A DNA stretch of 24,040 nt from the NCBI GenBank assembly GCA_002428805.1, contig DIXX01000047.1:71319-95358 (forward strand). The letters are read 5' to 3'. The number at the start of each line of letters is the position of its first letter. Within the stretch, counting starts at the first letter, position 1. Of this stretch, positions 1 to 7,296 are shown one piece after another. The notes under the pieces were generated by a model. It was not told the DNA's origin, did no database searches, and saw only the letters and a program-made list of their open reading frames with translations. This stretch comes from Cetobacterium sp. UBA6069 (GTDB taxonomy: Bacteria > Fusobacteriota > Fusobacteriia > Fusobacteriales > Fusobacteriaceae). The position numbers were made by a program, and so were the translations under genes.

Positions 1-900
1 AGTATATTTTTTATGCTTTCAATCTCTCTTAATGCGGTTGTAAGAAATGATAATAGTCCTAATTTTGCAATGGCTTCTATGGGGATTGGCGCTGTTGTTA
101 ATATTTTTTTAGATGCTTTATTTATTCTTAAATTCAAATGGGGAATGTATGGTGCTGCATACGCTACTGGTATTGCCCAAATGGCATCTGCACTATTTTT
201 ACTCTCATATTTTTTAAGAAAAGATTGTAAAATAAAATTTATAAAAGACAGTATTGATATAAACGCTGTTAAAAGAATCTGTTTAAATGGATTCCCATCA
301 TTTGTATTAGAATTTGCTGTTGCTGTAATCACTGTTTTATTTAATTCAACACTAATGATTTTAACTGGCGAAATAGGTGTCGCCGCTTTTAGTATAATAG
401 CTTATATTTTCTATGTTTTTAGAATGATTTTCAATGGCTTAGCTCAAGGAATTCAACCGATTATTAGTTACAATTTCGGTGCTAACCAATCAGGTAGAAT
501 AAAAGCTACATTAATTTTAGGACACAAAATATCTTTGTTCGTTTCTTTGCTAATTCTTTCGCTTGTATATTTTGAAAGAGATTTTATTATAGAATTTTTC
601 AATGGGGATATAGAACTTATTAAGCTAGCTTCTAGAGGCTTACTTATATATTCTTCTGCTGTAATCTTCTTAGGAGCAAATTTTATCAATATTTCCTACT
701 TACAATCTATGGAAAAATCTACAATTGCAAATTTTTTATCATTTGGTAGAAGTTTTGTATTTATCATTATTGGAATATTTACCTTGCCTAGTTTTATTGG
801 TGTGGACGGCGTTTGGCTTTCCCTTCCTTTTGCTGACTTCATGACCTTTGTAACCGGAGCAATAATTGGGTTAAAAAATAAAAATAAAAAAACAATTTAA
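1..900 (+). CDS. MATE family efflux transporter, 5'-truncated by the window edge
   Basis: This is the C-terminal part of a multidrug and toxin extrusion (MATE) transporter, an inner-membrane cation-coupled exporter. The frame is open to base 1 (S-I-F-F before the first Met at 13), so the gene starts outside the window. About 299 residues are visible against about 450 for the family. Typical MATE sequence follows: the N-D-N-S-P-N-F-A-M segment and the G-A-V-V-N-I-F-L-D-A-L-F-I loop near the start, then the second six-helix half with the motif F-N-G-L-A-Q-G-I-Q-P-I-I-S-Y-N-F-G-A. It ends in a Lys/Asn-rich tail. No clear terminator follows. The substrate cannot be told from sequence. It is not closely similar to the second MATE gene at 19320-20645. 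Confidence 0.9.
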   Translation, partial: SIFFMLSISLNAVVRNDNSPNFAMASMGIGAVVNIFLDALFILKFKWGMYGAAYATGIAQMASALFLLSYFLRKDCKIKFIKDSIDINAVKRICLNGFPSFVLEFAVAVITVLFNSTLMILTGEIGVAAFSIIAYIFYVFRMIFNGLAQGIQPIISYNFGANQSGRIKATLILGHKISLFVSLLILSLVYFERDFIIEFFNGDIELIKLASRGLLIYSSAVIFLGANFINISYLQSMEKSTIANFLSFGRSFVFIIIGIFTLPSFIGVDGVWLSLPFADFMTFVTGAIIGLKNKNKKTI

Positions 901-982
901 TTTTTTATCAGCCAGAAAAAGAAATTAGCTTTTATTTCGTATATAACTGACATAACACTTTTAACAAAAGGAGGGAAGTCTT

Positions 983-1222
983 ATGTTACATTTTCTACAC
1001 GATTATGAATTTTTAGGCCTAGCTAAAAAGAATTTTACAGATGATTATGGTAATGAGATGTGTCAGCTTTACTATATATACAAATGTAAAAAATGTCATA
1101 AAATTAAAACGAAAGAGTTTATGGTTTCAAAGGCTGATGAATCAGATGGGATCCCTACTGTTTTAGGTCTATATCGTAATGCTTTAGATTGCGATGTTCT
1201 TAAAGCTCTTGAAATTTCTTAA
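983..1222 (+). CDS. Small conserved-looking hypothetical protein with a CxxC pair
   Basis: This is a 79-residue protein with no function I recognise. It has a strong ribosome site (AAAGGAGGG at about 967-975) ahead of the ATG. In the middle it carries a basic K-C-K-K-C-H-K segment, which looks like half of a zinc knuckle, plus two more single cysteines (near residues 27 and 70). It has no signal peptide or membrane segment. It ends 28 bases before mscL in the same direction, so the two are probably co-transcribed. It could be a small metal-binding or nucleic-acid-binding protein, but this is only inferred from the cysteine pair and charge. The good ribosome site and the tight spacing make it very likely a real gene. 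Confidence 0.7.
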   Translation: MLHFLHDYEFLGLAKKNFTDDYGNEMCQLYYIYKCKKCHKIKTKEFMVSKADESDGIPTVLGLYRNALDCDVLKALEIS

Positions 1223-1250
1223 TATTTATAAGTTCTAAGGAGGGATAGAT

Positions 1251-1646
1251 ATGTTTTTAAAAGAATTTAAAGAATTTGCCATAAAAGGCAATGCAATTGA
1301 TTTAGCTGTCGGTGTTATTATTGGAGGTGCATTTGGTAAAATCGTTACATCTATTGTAAACGATATTCTAATGCCTATTGTTGGAATTTTATTAGGAGGA
1401 GTTAGCTTCACCGATTTAAAATATGTTATCAAACCTGCTGAAGGAACTATTCCTGAAGCAGCTATAAAATATGGTAACTTTATACAATCAGTTGTTGATT
1501 TCACTATAATAGCTTTCTGTATCTTTATTATGGTAAAAGCAATCAACGGGCTACGTAAAAAAGAGGAAACACCTGCTGCTCCTGCCGCTCCTACAAAAGA
1601 GGAAACTCTTCTAACAGAAATTAGAGATTTACTAGCTAAAAAATAG
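1251..1646 (+). CDS. mscL: Large-conductance mechanosensitive channel MscL
   Basis: This is the pressure-relief channel of the inner membrane. It forms a homopentamer that opens under membrane tension and releases solutes during hypo-osmotic shock. At 131 residues it matches the family length. The N-terminal [25 protein letters not shown] segment is the classic MscL amphipathic helix and first membrane helix. A second membrane helix lies near residues 75-97, followed by a charged cytoplasmic helix. Before that last helix is a flexible linker rich in Pro and Ala (P-A-A-P-A-A-P). The ribosome site is AAGGAGGG. It lies 28 bases after the 79-residue gene and is followed by an intrinsic terminator. 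Confidence 0.97.
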   Translation: MFLKEFKEFAIKGNAIDLAVGVIIGGAFGKIVTSIVNDILMPIVGILLGGVSFTDLKYVIKPAEGTIPEAAIKYGNFIQSVVDFTIIAFCIFIMVKAINGLRKKEETPAAPAAPTKEETLLTEIRDLLAKK

Positions 1647-1657
1647 TTAAATATTAA

Positions 1658-1690
1658 AAAGAGGCTCTACAAAGTAAAGCCTCTTTTTTT
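1658..1690. terminator. Bidirectional intrinsic terminator between mscL and the M20 gene
   Basis: A 9-bp stem, AAAGAGGCT (1658-1666) with AGCCTCTTT (1678-1686), and an 11-base loop are followed by T residues. On the minus strand the stem is also followed by a T-rich run, so it can end the M20 gene from the right as well. The U-tract overlaps the last codons of the minus-strand gene. Confidence 0.8.
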
Positions 1691-2855
1691 ATCTATTGCT
1701 AAATTCTAATTTTATATCATCTAAAAGTTTAGAATCTTTTAAAAGCTTAATTCCTGTTGCAGCTAAGGCTAAAACAGCTTCTTCCATTCCTTTATAAGCA
1801 CCATCTTCTACCGTACATTGAGCCAATTCTCTACTGTGACTAATTACATTTTTATATAGAGGCAGATATGGATGAATAGTTGCACAAACATGACTTACAT
1901 CTCCTGCATCTGTAGAACCACTATCTTCTGAGTCCTGCATATTATCTACTCCGATATCCTTTAAACTTTCTTCATAAACTCCCATTAAAGTTTTGTTTGT
2001 AATTAAATCTAAGAAACTCGTTTCATAATTTTCTATTTCTAAAGTTGTTCCTGTTGAAACAGCAGCACCATTAGCACAATTTAAAACTTTGTTTAAAAGC
2101 ACATCCAACTCTTTTTTATTTCTTGATCTAACATAGAAGTTAGCTACAGCTAAATCTGGAATTATATTAGCTGCTTCTCCTCCTTTTGTTATTATTCCAT
2201 GAACTCTATCTGTTGGAAGAATCTGCTGTCTCAATGCATTTATAGTATTGAACAGTGTTATAACTCCATCTAGTGCATTTATCCCAAGATGAGGAGCTCC
2301 TGCAGCGTGTGAAGTCTTTCCTCTAAATGTAAATTGTAAAGCTTCCATAGCCTGACTAGAACTACTTCTTAAATGTATATTACCACTAGTTGGATGAACT
2401 ATCATAGCTACATCTATATTATTAAACGCACCCTCTTTTACCATCTTAACTTTAGCACCATCTGTTTCCTCTGCTGGAGTTCCAATCACTAAAACCTCTC
2501 CTCCATACATATTTACAAACTCTCTTAGTAATATTCCTGCAGCTGTACTCGTCACTCCTAACAGATTATGCCCACATCCATGACCTATCTCTGGTAAAGC
2601 GTCGTACTCAGCTAAATAAGCTATTCTCGGTCCTGGTTTTTTCGCTGCATAATTTGCTAAAAAAGCTGTTTCTATTCCACAATATCCTTTTTCAACAAAA
2701 AATCCATATTTACTTAACAGCTCACAATGCTTATCTCTAGCTTTTATCTCTTTCAATCCTAACTCTGGATTTTCAAAAAGAAATTGATTTAACTCTTTTA
2801 ATTCATCTAAAATTTTTGCATATCTCTCTTTTAAATCAACGATAATTTTTTCCAT
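1689..2855 (-). CDS. M20-family metallohydrolase (M20D amidohydrolase, AbgB/YhaA-like)
   Basis: This is a probable zinc-dependent cytoplasmic amidohydrolase that splits an N-acyl amino acid, a dipeptide or a similar amide. It is 388 residues long, normal for the M20D group. Visible metal-site signatures are E-Y-D-A-L-P-E-I-G-H-G-C-G-H-N (ligands including His92, Cys94 and His96), G-T-P-A-E-E (Glu129/Glu130) and V-H-P (His154). The R-G-K-T-S-H-A-A-G segment opens the lid/dimerisation domain. The exact substrate is unknown; p-aminobenzoyl-glutamate hydrolases and aminoacylases share this architecture. The ribosome site is GGGAG. It lies 13 bases downstream of an EutH-family permease and is almost certainly co-transcribed with it, so the permease may import this enzyme's substrate or handle its product. 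Confidence 0.88.
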   Translation of the reverse strand: MEKIIVDLKERYAKILDELKELNQFLFENPELGLKEIKARDKHCELLSKYGFFVEKGYCGIETAFLANYAAKKPGPRIAYLAEYDALPEIGHGCGHNLLGVTSTAAGILLREFVNMYGGEVLVIGTPAEETDGAKVKMVKEGAFNNIDVAMIVHPTSGNIHLRSSSSQAMEALQFTFRGKTSHAAGAPHLGINALDGVITLFNTINALRQQILPTDRVHGIITKGGEAANIIPDLAVANFYVRSRNKKELDVLLNKVLNCANGAAVSTGTTLEIENYETSFLDLITNKTLMGVYEESLKDIGVDNMQDSEDSGSTDAGDVSHVCATIHPYLPLYKNVISHSRELAQCTVEDGAYKGMEEAVLALAATGIKLLKDSKLLDDIKLEFSNR

Positions 2856-2868
2856 TTTATCTCCCTCT

Positions 2869-3981
2869 CTAATTTATCTTTAAACCTTTATTCAAAACAA
2901 AACTATTGTTTCTTTCCTTTTTATTTATAAACATAGTTTTAGCTAAGTAGATAGCTGCAAAACCAGATATTAGTTTAGCCACAATAAATGCTAAAATATT
3001 TTCCGGTGATACTCCTGCAACAAAACCTAATTGTCCGCCAAAAACATAAGACCCAGCAACAGCAAAAGCACTATTTATTATTTTACTATTATTATCCATT
3101 TTATTAAAAATTCCAAACATAGGTATACTACTCACTAAAGAGGCCATAAATCCTGCTGTTCCACTTTCATCTATTCCTAAAATACCACCTAATTTTTTCA
3201 AAGAATTTTTAAAATATTTCTCTATAAAATATAAACACGGATATGCTCCACTCAATGTCAGTGATACCCTTGTTACAATTTTCATACTTTCATCTATTGG
3301 ATTTAATCCTTCCACTATCGAGTAACCAAACATAGTTTCAATCAATGTTAAAACTAAGCCAAGAGTTATTAAAATTGTCATCATTTTTCCAAATTTTTCA
3401 AATATATTGCAAGTTTTTTCTGGATAAAACCATAGACCACCACAAATAACAGCCGAAAAAATAACTATAGGAACAAGATTGTAAATAATTAATCCCATAT
3501 CGAGCCCCATCATCATTCCACCTACGAAGCAACCAAGTGGAATTGTGGCTACCCCACTTAAAATCCCTTTAGAAAAGCTACTTTTCGAATCACTATCAAT
3601 AATTCCAAATGCAACAGGCATAGTAAATATAACTACAGTTCCTAACATCGAACCTAAAATTACACCTGAAAAATCTGCCAAATTCTTATTAATTGCTAAG
3701 TCTTGTGCTAGAAAATAACCTCCAATATCCGTTGCCAATATTGAATTTATATATATCGAAGGATCAATTCCCGTTAAATAATATAGCTGCTCTACAAAAG
3801 GCTTTGAGAACTTAGATATCAAGGGTGTTACAGAAAGTATTCCCAACATCGCTAAAATTAATGGACCTGCTACACATATTCCATCCTGAAATCTCTGACC
3901 ATATCCTAACTTATTTCCAAAACACCTATCCAAAGCTCCTAAAACAGCAAAAAAAGTTAAGATAAAAAATATAATCTGCAC
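2869..3981 (-). CDS. eutH: EutH-family membrane permease
   Basis: This is a polytopic inner-membrane protein of the EutH family, whose known member takes up ethanolamine. It has 370 residues and about ten hydrophobic segments. Family hallmarks include the N-terminal L-G-A-L-D-R region, G-Q-R-F-Q-D-G, the A-T-D-I-G-G-Y-F-L-A-Q-D-L-A segment (near residues 83-97) and the F-G-G-Q-L-G-F-V-A-G stretch near the C-terminus. It starts at a GTG, well placed 7 bases after AGGAGG; the family's N-terminus aligns with that start. No other eut gene (eutABC, shell proteins) is present, and its only partner is the M20 amidohydrolase 13 bases downstream. The substrate may therefore be ethanolamine or a different small amine or amide. 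Family call is firm, substrate is not. Confidence 0.85.
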   Translation of the reverse strand: MQIIFFILTFFAVLGALDRCFGNKLGYGQRFQDGICVAGPLILAMLGILSVTPLISKFSKPFVEQLYYLTGIDPSIYINSILATDIGGYFLAQDLAINKNLADFSGVILGSMLGTVVIFTMPVAFGIIDSDSKSSFSKGILSGVATIPLGCFVGGMMMGLDMGLIIYNLVPIVIFSAVICGGLWFYPEKTCNIFEKFGKMMTILITLGLVLTLIETMFGYSIVEGLNPIDESMKIVTRVSLTLSGAYPCLYFIEKYFKNSLKKLGGILGIDESGTAGFMASLVSSIPMFGIFNKMDNNSKIINSAFAVAGSYVFGGQLGFVAGVSPENILAFIVAKLISGFAAIYLAKTMFINKKERNNSFVLNKGLKIN

Positions 3982-4015
3982 TCTAATTCCTCCTATTTCT
4001 CTTTAATATCAATTG

Positions 4016-4024
4016 ATTATAACA
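4016..4024 (-). promoter_or_regulatory. Extended -10 promoter for the EutH-M20 pair
   Basis: On the minus strand the sequence reads TGTTATAAT, an extended -10 (TGnTATAAT), ending 35 bases before the GTG start. No good -35 is visible, because that position falls in the terminator hairpin of the upstream gene. An extended -10 can compensate for this. Confidence 0.45.
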
Positions 4025-4031
4025 CAAAAAG

Positions 4032-4063
4032 AAAAAAAATCTAGCACTAACGTACTAGATTTT
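4032..4063 (-). terminator. Intrinsic terminator of the nitronate monooxygenase-like gene
   Basis: Arms AAAATCTAG (4036-4044) and CTAGATTTT (4055-4063) form a 9-bp stem with a 10-base loop. On the minus strand this is followed by a run of T. It lies 11 bases past the stop codon of the gene ending at 4074. Confidence 0.75.
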
Positions 4064-4073
4064 CAAATTATTT

Positions 4074-5009
4074 TTATAAACTCACTTTTCCTTTAAATAT
4101 ATCAAACACCTCTTTTACAGATAAAATACTATCTATCTTCCAAGCATCTTTTCCAGCAAAGAAAATTCCTTCTAAAGCATTACCTTCATGACCTTTTATT
4201 AAACTATCTTTTACACAGAATTTTCTACTACATTTTTTTAAACAACTTGTACAACTTTTAGGTGTTAACTTCTCCTCTGCAATAACTCTATTTACATAAG
4301 GGGATACTATCGCATTTGCTGGTAATCCAGCAGAACTCATTATTTGAACCACATCTCCCTCTTTAGAATTCACATATACCTCTTTAAACTCTTGGCTAAC
4401 TTCACATTCATCAGTGGCAATAAATCTACTTCCCATTTGAACTCCTGCCACACCTAAAGCCATCATTCTTTCAGCATCTTCTGGAGTTATTACTCCACCA
4501 GCTCCAAATACAGGAATAGAAACTCCCTTAGCAATCTCTTCTACTATCTCCCAAGAATCTTTATCTGTTCCCAAGTGGCCACCAGCATTTCCACCTTCTA
4601 CAACTATTGCATCTGCACCTAATTTTTCAGCTATTTTAGCTAGTTTTAAACTTGATACAATTGGAACTATTTTCACTCCAGTTCCTTTAACTGTATCAAA
4701 TATATCTCTTGAAAAACCAGCTCCACATATAATCATATCAACTTTTTCCTCTATTGATACCTTTACAGCTTCTGCAAAGTTTGAAGCAGCTACCATTATA
4801 TTTACTCCTAGCGCTCCACCTTTTTCTATAATCATCTCTTTTGCTTTTCTTATTTCATCTCTAAATTCATCTGCAGGAATAGCTGTTCCAGATATAACTC
4901 CAACTCCACCTTGATTAGCTACTGCTGATGCTAACCTAGACATTGAAGCTCTTATCCCCATTCCCCCTTGAATTATTGGCACTTCTATATTCAAATCTCC
5001 AATTCTCAT
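4074..5009 (-). CDS. Nitronate monooxygenase / FabK-like FMN enzyme with a C-terminal cysteine cluster
   Basis: This is a TIM-barrel flavoprotein of the NMO (2-nitropropane dioxygenase) family, which includes FabK, the flavin enoyl-ACP reductase. Signatures seen are the N-terminal P-I-I-Q-G-G-M-G, the G-A-L-G-V-N-I-M segment, E-G-G-N-A-G-G-H-L-G (with the usual active-site His), V-F-G-A-G-G-V and G-V-Q-M-G-S-R-F, the last two binding FMN phosphate. A Cys-rich stretch (C-T-S-C-L-K-K-C-S-R-K-F-C) follows near residues 250-262 and could bind a metal or Fe-S cluster. The ATG at 5009 (311 residues, 9 bases after GGAGG) is preferred over the TTG at 5012. No other fatty-acid genes are nearby, so FabK identity is not supported by context. 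A tandem palindromic operator lies upstream. Confidence 0.85.
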   Translation of the reverse strand: MRIGDLNIEVPIIQGGMGIRASMSRLASAVANQGGVGVISGTAIPADEFRDEIRKAKEMIIEKGGALGVNIMVAASNFAEAVKVSIEEKVDMIICGAGFSRDIFDTVKGTGVKIVPIVSSLKLAKIAEKLGADAIVVEGGNAGGHLGTDKDSWEIVEEIAKGVSIPVFGAGGVITPEDAERMMALGVAGVQMGSRFIATDECEVSQEFKEVYVNSKEGDVVQIMSSAGLPANAIVSPYVNRVIAEEKLTPKSCTSCLKKCSRKFCVKDSLIKGHEGNALEGIFFAGKDAWKIDSILSVKEVFDIFKGKVSL

Positions 5010-5030
5010 CAAAAATCACCTCCAATAATA

Positions 5031-5059
5031 ATAACACATGTTATGATAACACATGTTAT
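5031..5059. promoter_or_regulatory. Tandem palindromic operator upstream of the NMO-like gene
   Basis: The inverted repeat ATAAC-ACAT-GTTAT occurs twice, at 5031-5044 and 5046-5059, with an exact 15-base period. The second copy extends to a 6-bp arm (GATAAC/GTTATC). It sits immediately upstream of the ribosome site of the minus-strand gene starting at 5009, so it overlaps any plausible promoter core or transcription start. This is the arrangement of a repressor operator. MarR or TetR family sites look like this, but the regulator is not in the window. Confidence 0.6.
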
Positions 5060-5113
5060 CTTAAATTGGAAACTTTTTTTGAACTTTTTTTAAAGCCTCT
5101 TTTTATTTATTTT

Positions 5114-6085
5114 TTATTCATCATAAAACTTCTCTAAACAATCTATTTGTGAGTATACTACTGCAGCTAATTTATGTGATAAATGTCTAACTCTTCTTTC
5201 ACTATCAATCTTTATTAATGGTTCTTTTATCACTTTCACTCTCATCTTTTTCAATCTATGCACATCTAACTGAACAGGAGTACTCCCCTCTTCGTTATAT
5301 CTTTCTATAATTTCATCTGGAATTTCAACAGAGTTAACTACGACCTTATCAATCATATCAAATCCAACATGCCTATTTATAGATTCTATATGATCTGCAA
5401 CACTATAGTTTTCTGTTTCTCCCATTTGACCCATCGCATTACATATGTATATCTTTTGAGCTTTTGACTTCTTCAGTGCTGCCTGCATATTTTCTAGAAG
5501 TAGATTTGGGATAATGCTCGTATAAAGACTTCCGATAGAAAAAACAATAAGATCTGCTTCTTCAATTGCTTTTATATTTTCTTTCGGGCTATTTACCTCT
5601 CCATCATAAAATACTCTTTTAATTTTCTCTCCCATAACCGGTATATCTGATTCTCCAAAAACAAATCCCCCACTTGTTTTTTCTGCAATCAACTCTATTT
5701 TTTCAAGAGTTGCAGGTAAAATTTTACCATTTATGTTAAACAGTTTTCTAAGTCTTTTTAAAGCAATTTGAACATCACCAGTTATTTCTGTCATAGCTGT
5801 TATCAATAAGTTTCCTAGTGGATGAGCTCCTATCGAAGAATCCTCTCTAAATCTAAATTGAAAAACCTCCTCTATTAGTGGCTCTACATTGCTCAGGGCT
5901 ATCATTACATTTCTTAAATCTCCTGGTGCTGGTATATTGAATTCTTTTTTTAATATACCACTACTTCCTCCACTGTCAGCTACAGATACAATCGCTGTTA
6001 CATCTATTGGAAAGTGTTTTAATCCACGTAAAACGACTGAAAGGCCACTTCCCCCTCCTATTACTACTACTTTTGGATTTCTCAT
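5114..6085 (-). CDS. yvcK: YvcK family gluconeogenesis factor / UDP-sugar-binding protein
   Basis: This is a CofD-like Rossmann protein of the YvcK/YbhK family. In Bacillus subtilis YvcK binds UDP-N-acetylglucosamine and is needed for growth on gluconeogenic carbon and for cell-wall regulation; it is cytoplasmic. The 323 residues fit the family. Diagnostic segments are V-V-V-I-G-G-G-S-G-L-S-V-V-L-R-G-L-K at the N-terminus, S-V-A-D-S-G-G-S-S-G, A-P-G-D-L-R-N-V, H-P-L-G-N-L and V-F-S-I-G-S-L-Y-T-S-I-I-P-N-L-L. The usual neighbours rapZ (yvcJ) and whiA are absent, so it is a stand-alone gene here. No convincing terminator separates it from the downstream NMO-like gene 104 bases away; only a weak AAAG/CTTT hairpin is visible. 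Confidence 0.95.
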   Translation of the reverse strand: MRNPKVVVIGGGSGLSVVLRGLKHFPIDVTAIVSVADSGGSSGILKKEFNIPAPGDLRNVMIALSNVEPLIEEVFQFRFREDSSIGAHPLGNLLITAMTEITGDVQIALKRLRKLFNINGKILPATLEKIELIAEKTSGGFVFGESDIPVMGEKIKRVFYDGEVNSPKENIKAIEEADLIVFSIGSLYTSIIPNLLLENMQAALKKSKAQKIYICNAMGQMGETENYSVADHIESINRHVGFDMIDKVVVNSVEIPDEIIERYNEEGSTPVQLDVHRLKKMRVKVIKEPLIKIDSERRVRHLSHKLAAVVYSQIDCLEKFYDE

Positions 6086-6118
6086 AATTATATATTCCCC
6101 TTTTTATTTTTAGTTTCT

Positions 6119-6146
6119 ACTATATTTTATAACATTATTTTGCAAA
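6119..6146 (-). promoter_or_regulatory. Possible yvcK promoter
   Basis: The minus strand reads TTTGCA (6146-6141), then 16 bases, then TATAGT (6124-6119). It shares its -35 with the divergent promoter on the plus strand because TTGCAA is self-complementary. Confidence 0.35.
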
Positions 6147-6168
6147 AAAAAACTATATTTGTTAAAAT
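6140..6168 (+). promoter_or_regulatory. Promoter of the CobD-like / Tsx operon
   Basis: The plus strand reads TTGCAA (6140-6145), a 17-base spacer, then TAAAAT (6163-6168). The ATG at 6199 follows about 25 bases after the expected transcription start. Confidence 0.5.
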
Positions 6169-6198
6169 AGTTATATATTTTAATAATGGAGGGGTTTT

Positions 6199-7281
6199 AT
6201 GAAAAGTAATCATGGAGCAAATCTTCATCAACTATCTGAAACACTTGGTATGAATCAAGATGCAATTATTGATTTTAGTTCAAATATAAATCCTTTTGGA
6301 TTGAGCCCTAGAGGATTGGAAAAACTAAAAAACAACTTAAATCTAGCTAGTATTTATCCTGATCCAGAGTATACCGAGCTAAAAAATAGTATCGCAAAAT
6401 ACTGTAACTGTAATACTCAAAATATTGTTCTCGGAAGTGGAGCAACTGAATTAATATCTTCAACAATAAAAGTTATTAATCCAAAAAAAGCTTTATTATT
6501 ATCACCAGCTTATTCAGAATATGAAAAAGAGTTAAATAAGATTGGGACTAAAATTACTAAATTCTTTTATAAAAAAGAATTGGATTTTAAAATAGAGATT
6601 GAGGAAATAATTAAATTAACTCAAATAGAAAATTTTGATTTAATTGTTATATGCAACCCTAATAATCCAACAGGAACTCTGATCTCTATTCAAGATATCG
6701 AAAATCTTTATAAAGTTTTCCAAAAGCCAATAATGATTGATGAGACTTATATAGAGTTTACAGATTCTTCAAAAACATCGGCAATAAATTTAGTCCAAAA
6801 ATATGATAAAATAGTTGTTATCAGAGGAACTTCAAAATTCTTTTCAACTCCTGGAATTAGATTGGGATATGCTATTATATCTAAGGGGGAGATTTTAGAT
6901 TTGATGAATCTCATTCCTAACCTTTGGAATATAAATATTTTTGCTGCAATTATGGGAGCAGCAATGTTTGATGATTTAGAGTATATAAATATGTGTCATT
7001 CAAAGTTTTTAAAAAATTTCACTATACTTTACGAAGGTCTTAAAAAGTTTAAAGATTTTAAAGTATATGACTCTAAAAGTAATTTTATTCTTTGCGAAAT
7101 ACAAAATCCAAATTATAATGCTAACGATTTATATGATTTTCTATTTATAAAGGGAATTATAATTAGAAAGGCTGAATCTTTCGATGGATTAAATGATAAG
7201 TTCTTTAGAGTTTGTGTATTAAGTGAAGAAAATATAAATCTTTTATTGAGTGAAATACAAAATTTTATGCTGACATTTTAA
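6199..7281 (+). CDS. PLP-dependent class I/II aminotransferase, CobD (threonine-phosphate decarboxylase)-like
   Basis: This is a fold-type I PLP enzyme of 360 residues. The N-terminal N-H-G-A-N followed by I-D-F-S-S-N-I-N-P-F-G is the pattern of CobD (L-threonine-O-3-phosphate decarboxylase, which makes the aminopropanol linker of cobalamin), which is related to histidinol-phosphate aminotransferase HisC. Other landmarks are N-P-N-N-P-T-G (153-159), D181 with Y184 for the PLP ring, the T-S-K-F-F-S Schiff-base lysine at 213, and G-I-R-L-G-Y with Arg221. The ribosome site is GGAGGGG. There are no cobalamin or histidine genes beside it. Instead it leads an operon with a Tsx-type channel (15 bases) and a small acidic protein, so its real substrate is open. 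Superfamily certain, CobD likely. Confidence 0.82.
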   Translation: MKSNHGANLHQLSETLGMNQDAIIDFSSNINPFGLSPRGLEKLKNNLNLASIYPDPEYTELKNSIAKYCNCNTQNIVLGSGATELISSTIKVINPKKALLLSPAYSEYEKELNKIGTKITKFFYKKELDFKIEIEEIIKLTQIENFDLIVICNPNNPTGTLISIQDIENLYKVFQKPIMIDETYIEFTDSSKTSAINLVQKYDKIVVIRGTSKFFSTPGIRLGYAIISKGEILDLMNLIPNLWNINIFAAIMGAAMFDDLEYINMCHSKFLKNFTILYEGLKKFKDFKVYDSKSNFILCEIQNPNYNANDLYDFLFIKGIIIRKAESFDGLNDKFFRVCVLSEENINLLLSEIQNFMLTF

Positions 7282-7296
7282 TTTAGGGAGGATTTT

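Noticed and set aside
1235..1546. Minus-strand open frame opposite mscL
   Set aside because: It is a shadow of mscL with no ribosome site and no family resemblance.
5070..5092. Direct repeat of AACTTTTTTT before the NMO-like gene
   Set aside because: It is a short low-complexity duplication typical of AT-rich gaps, with no clear role.
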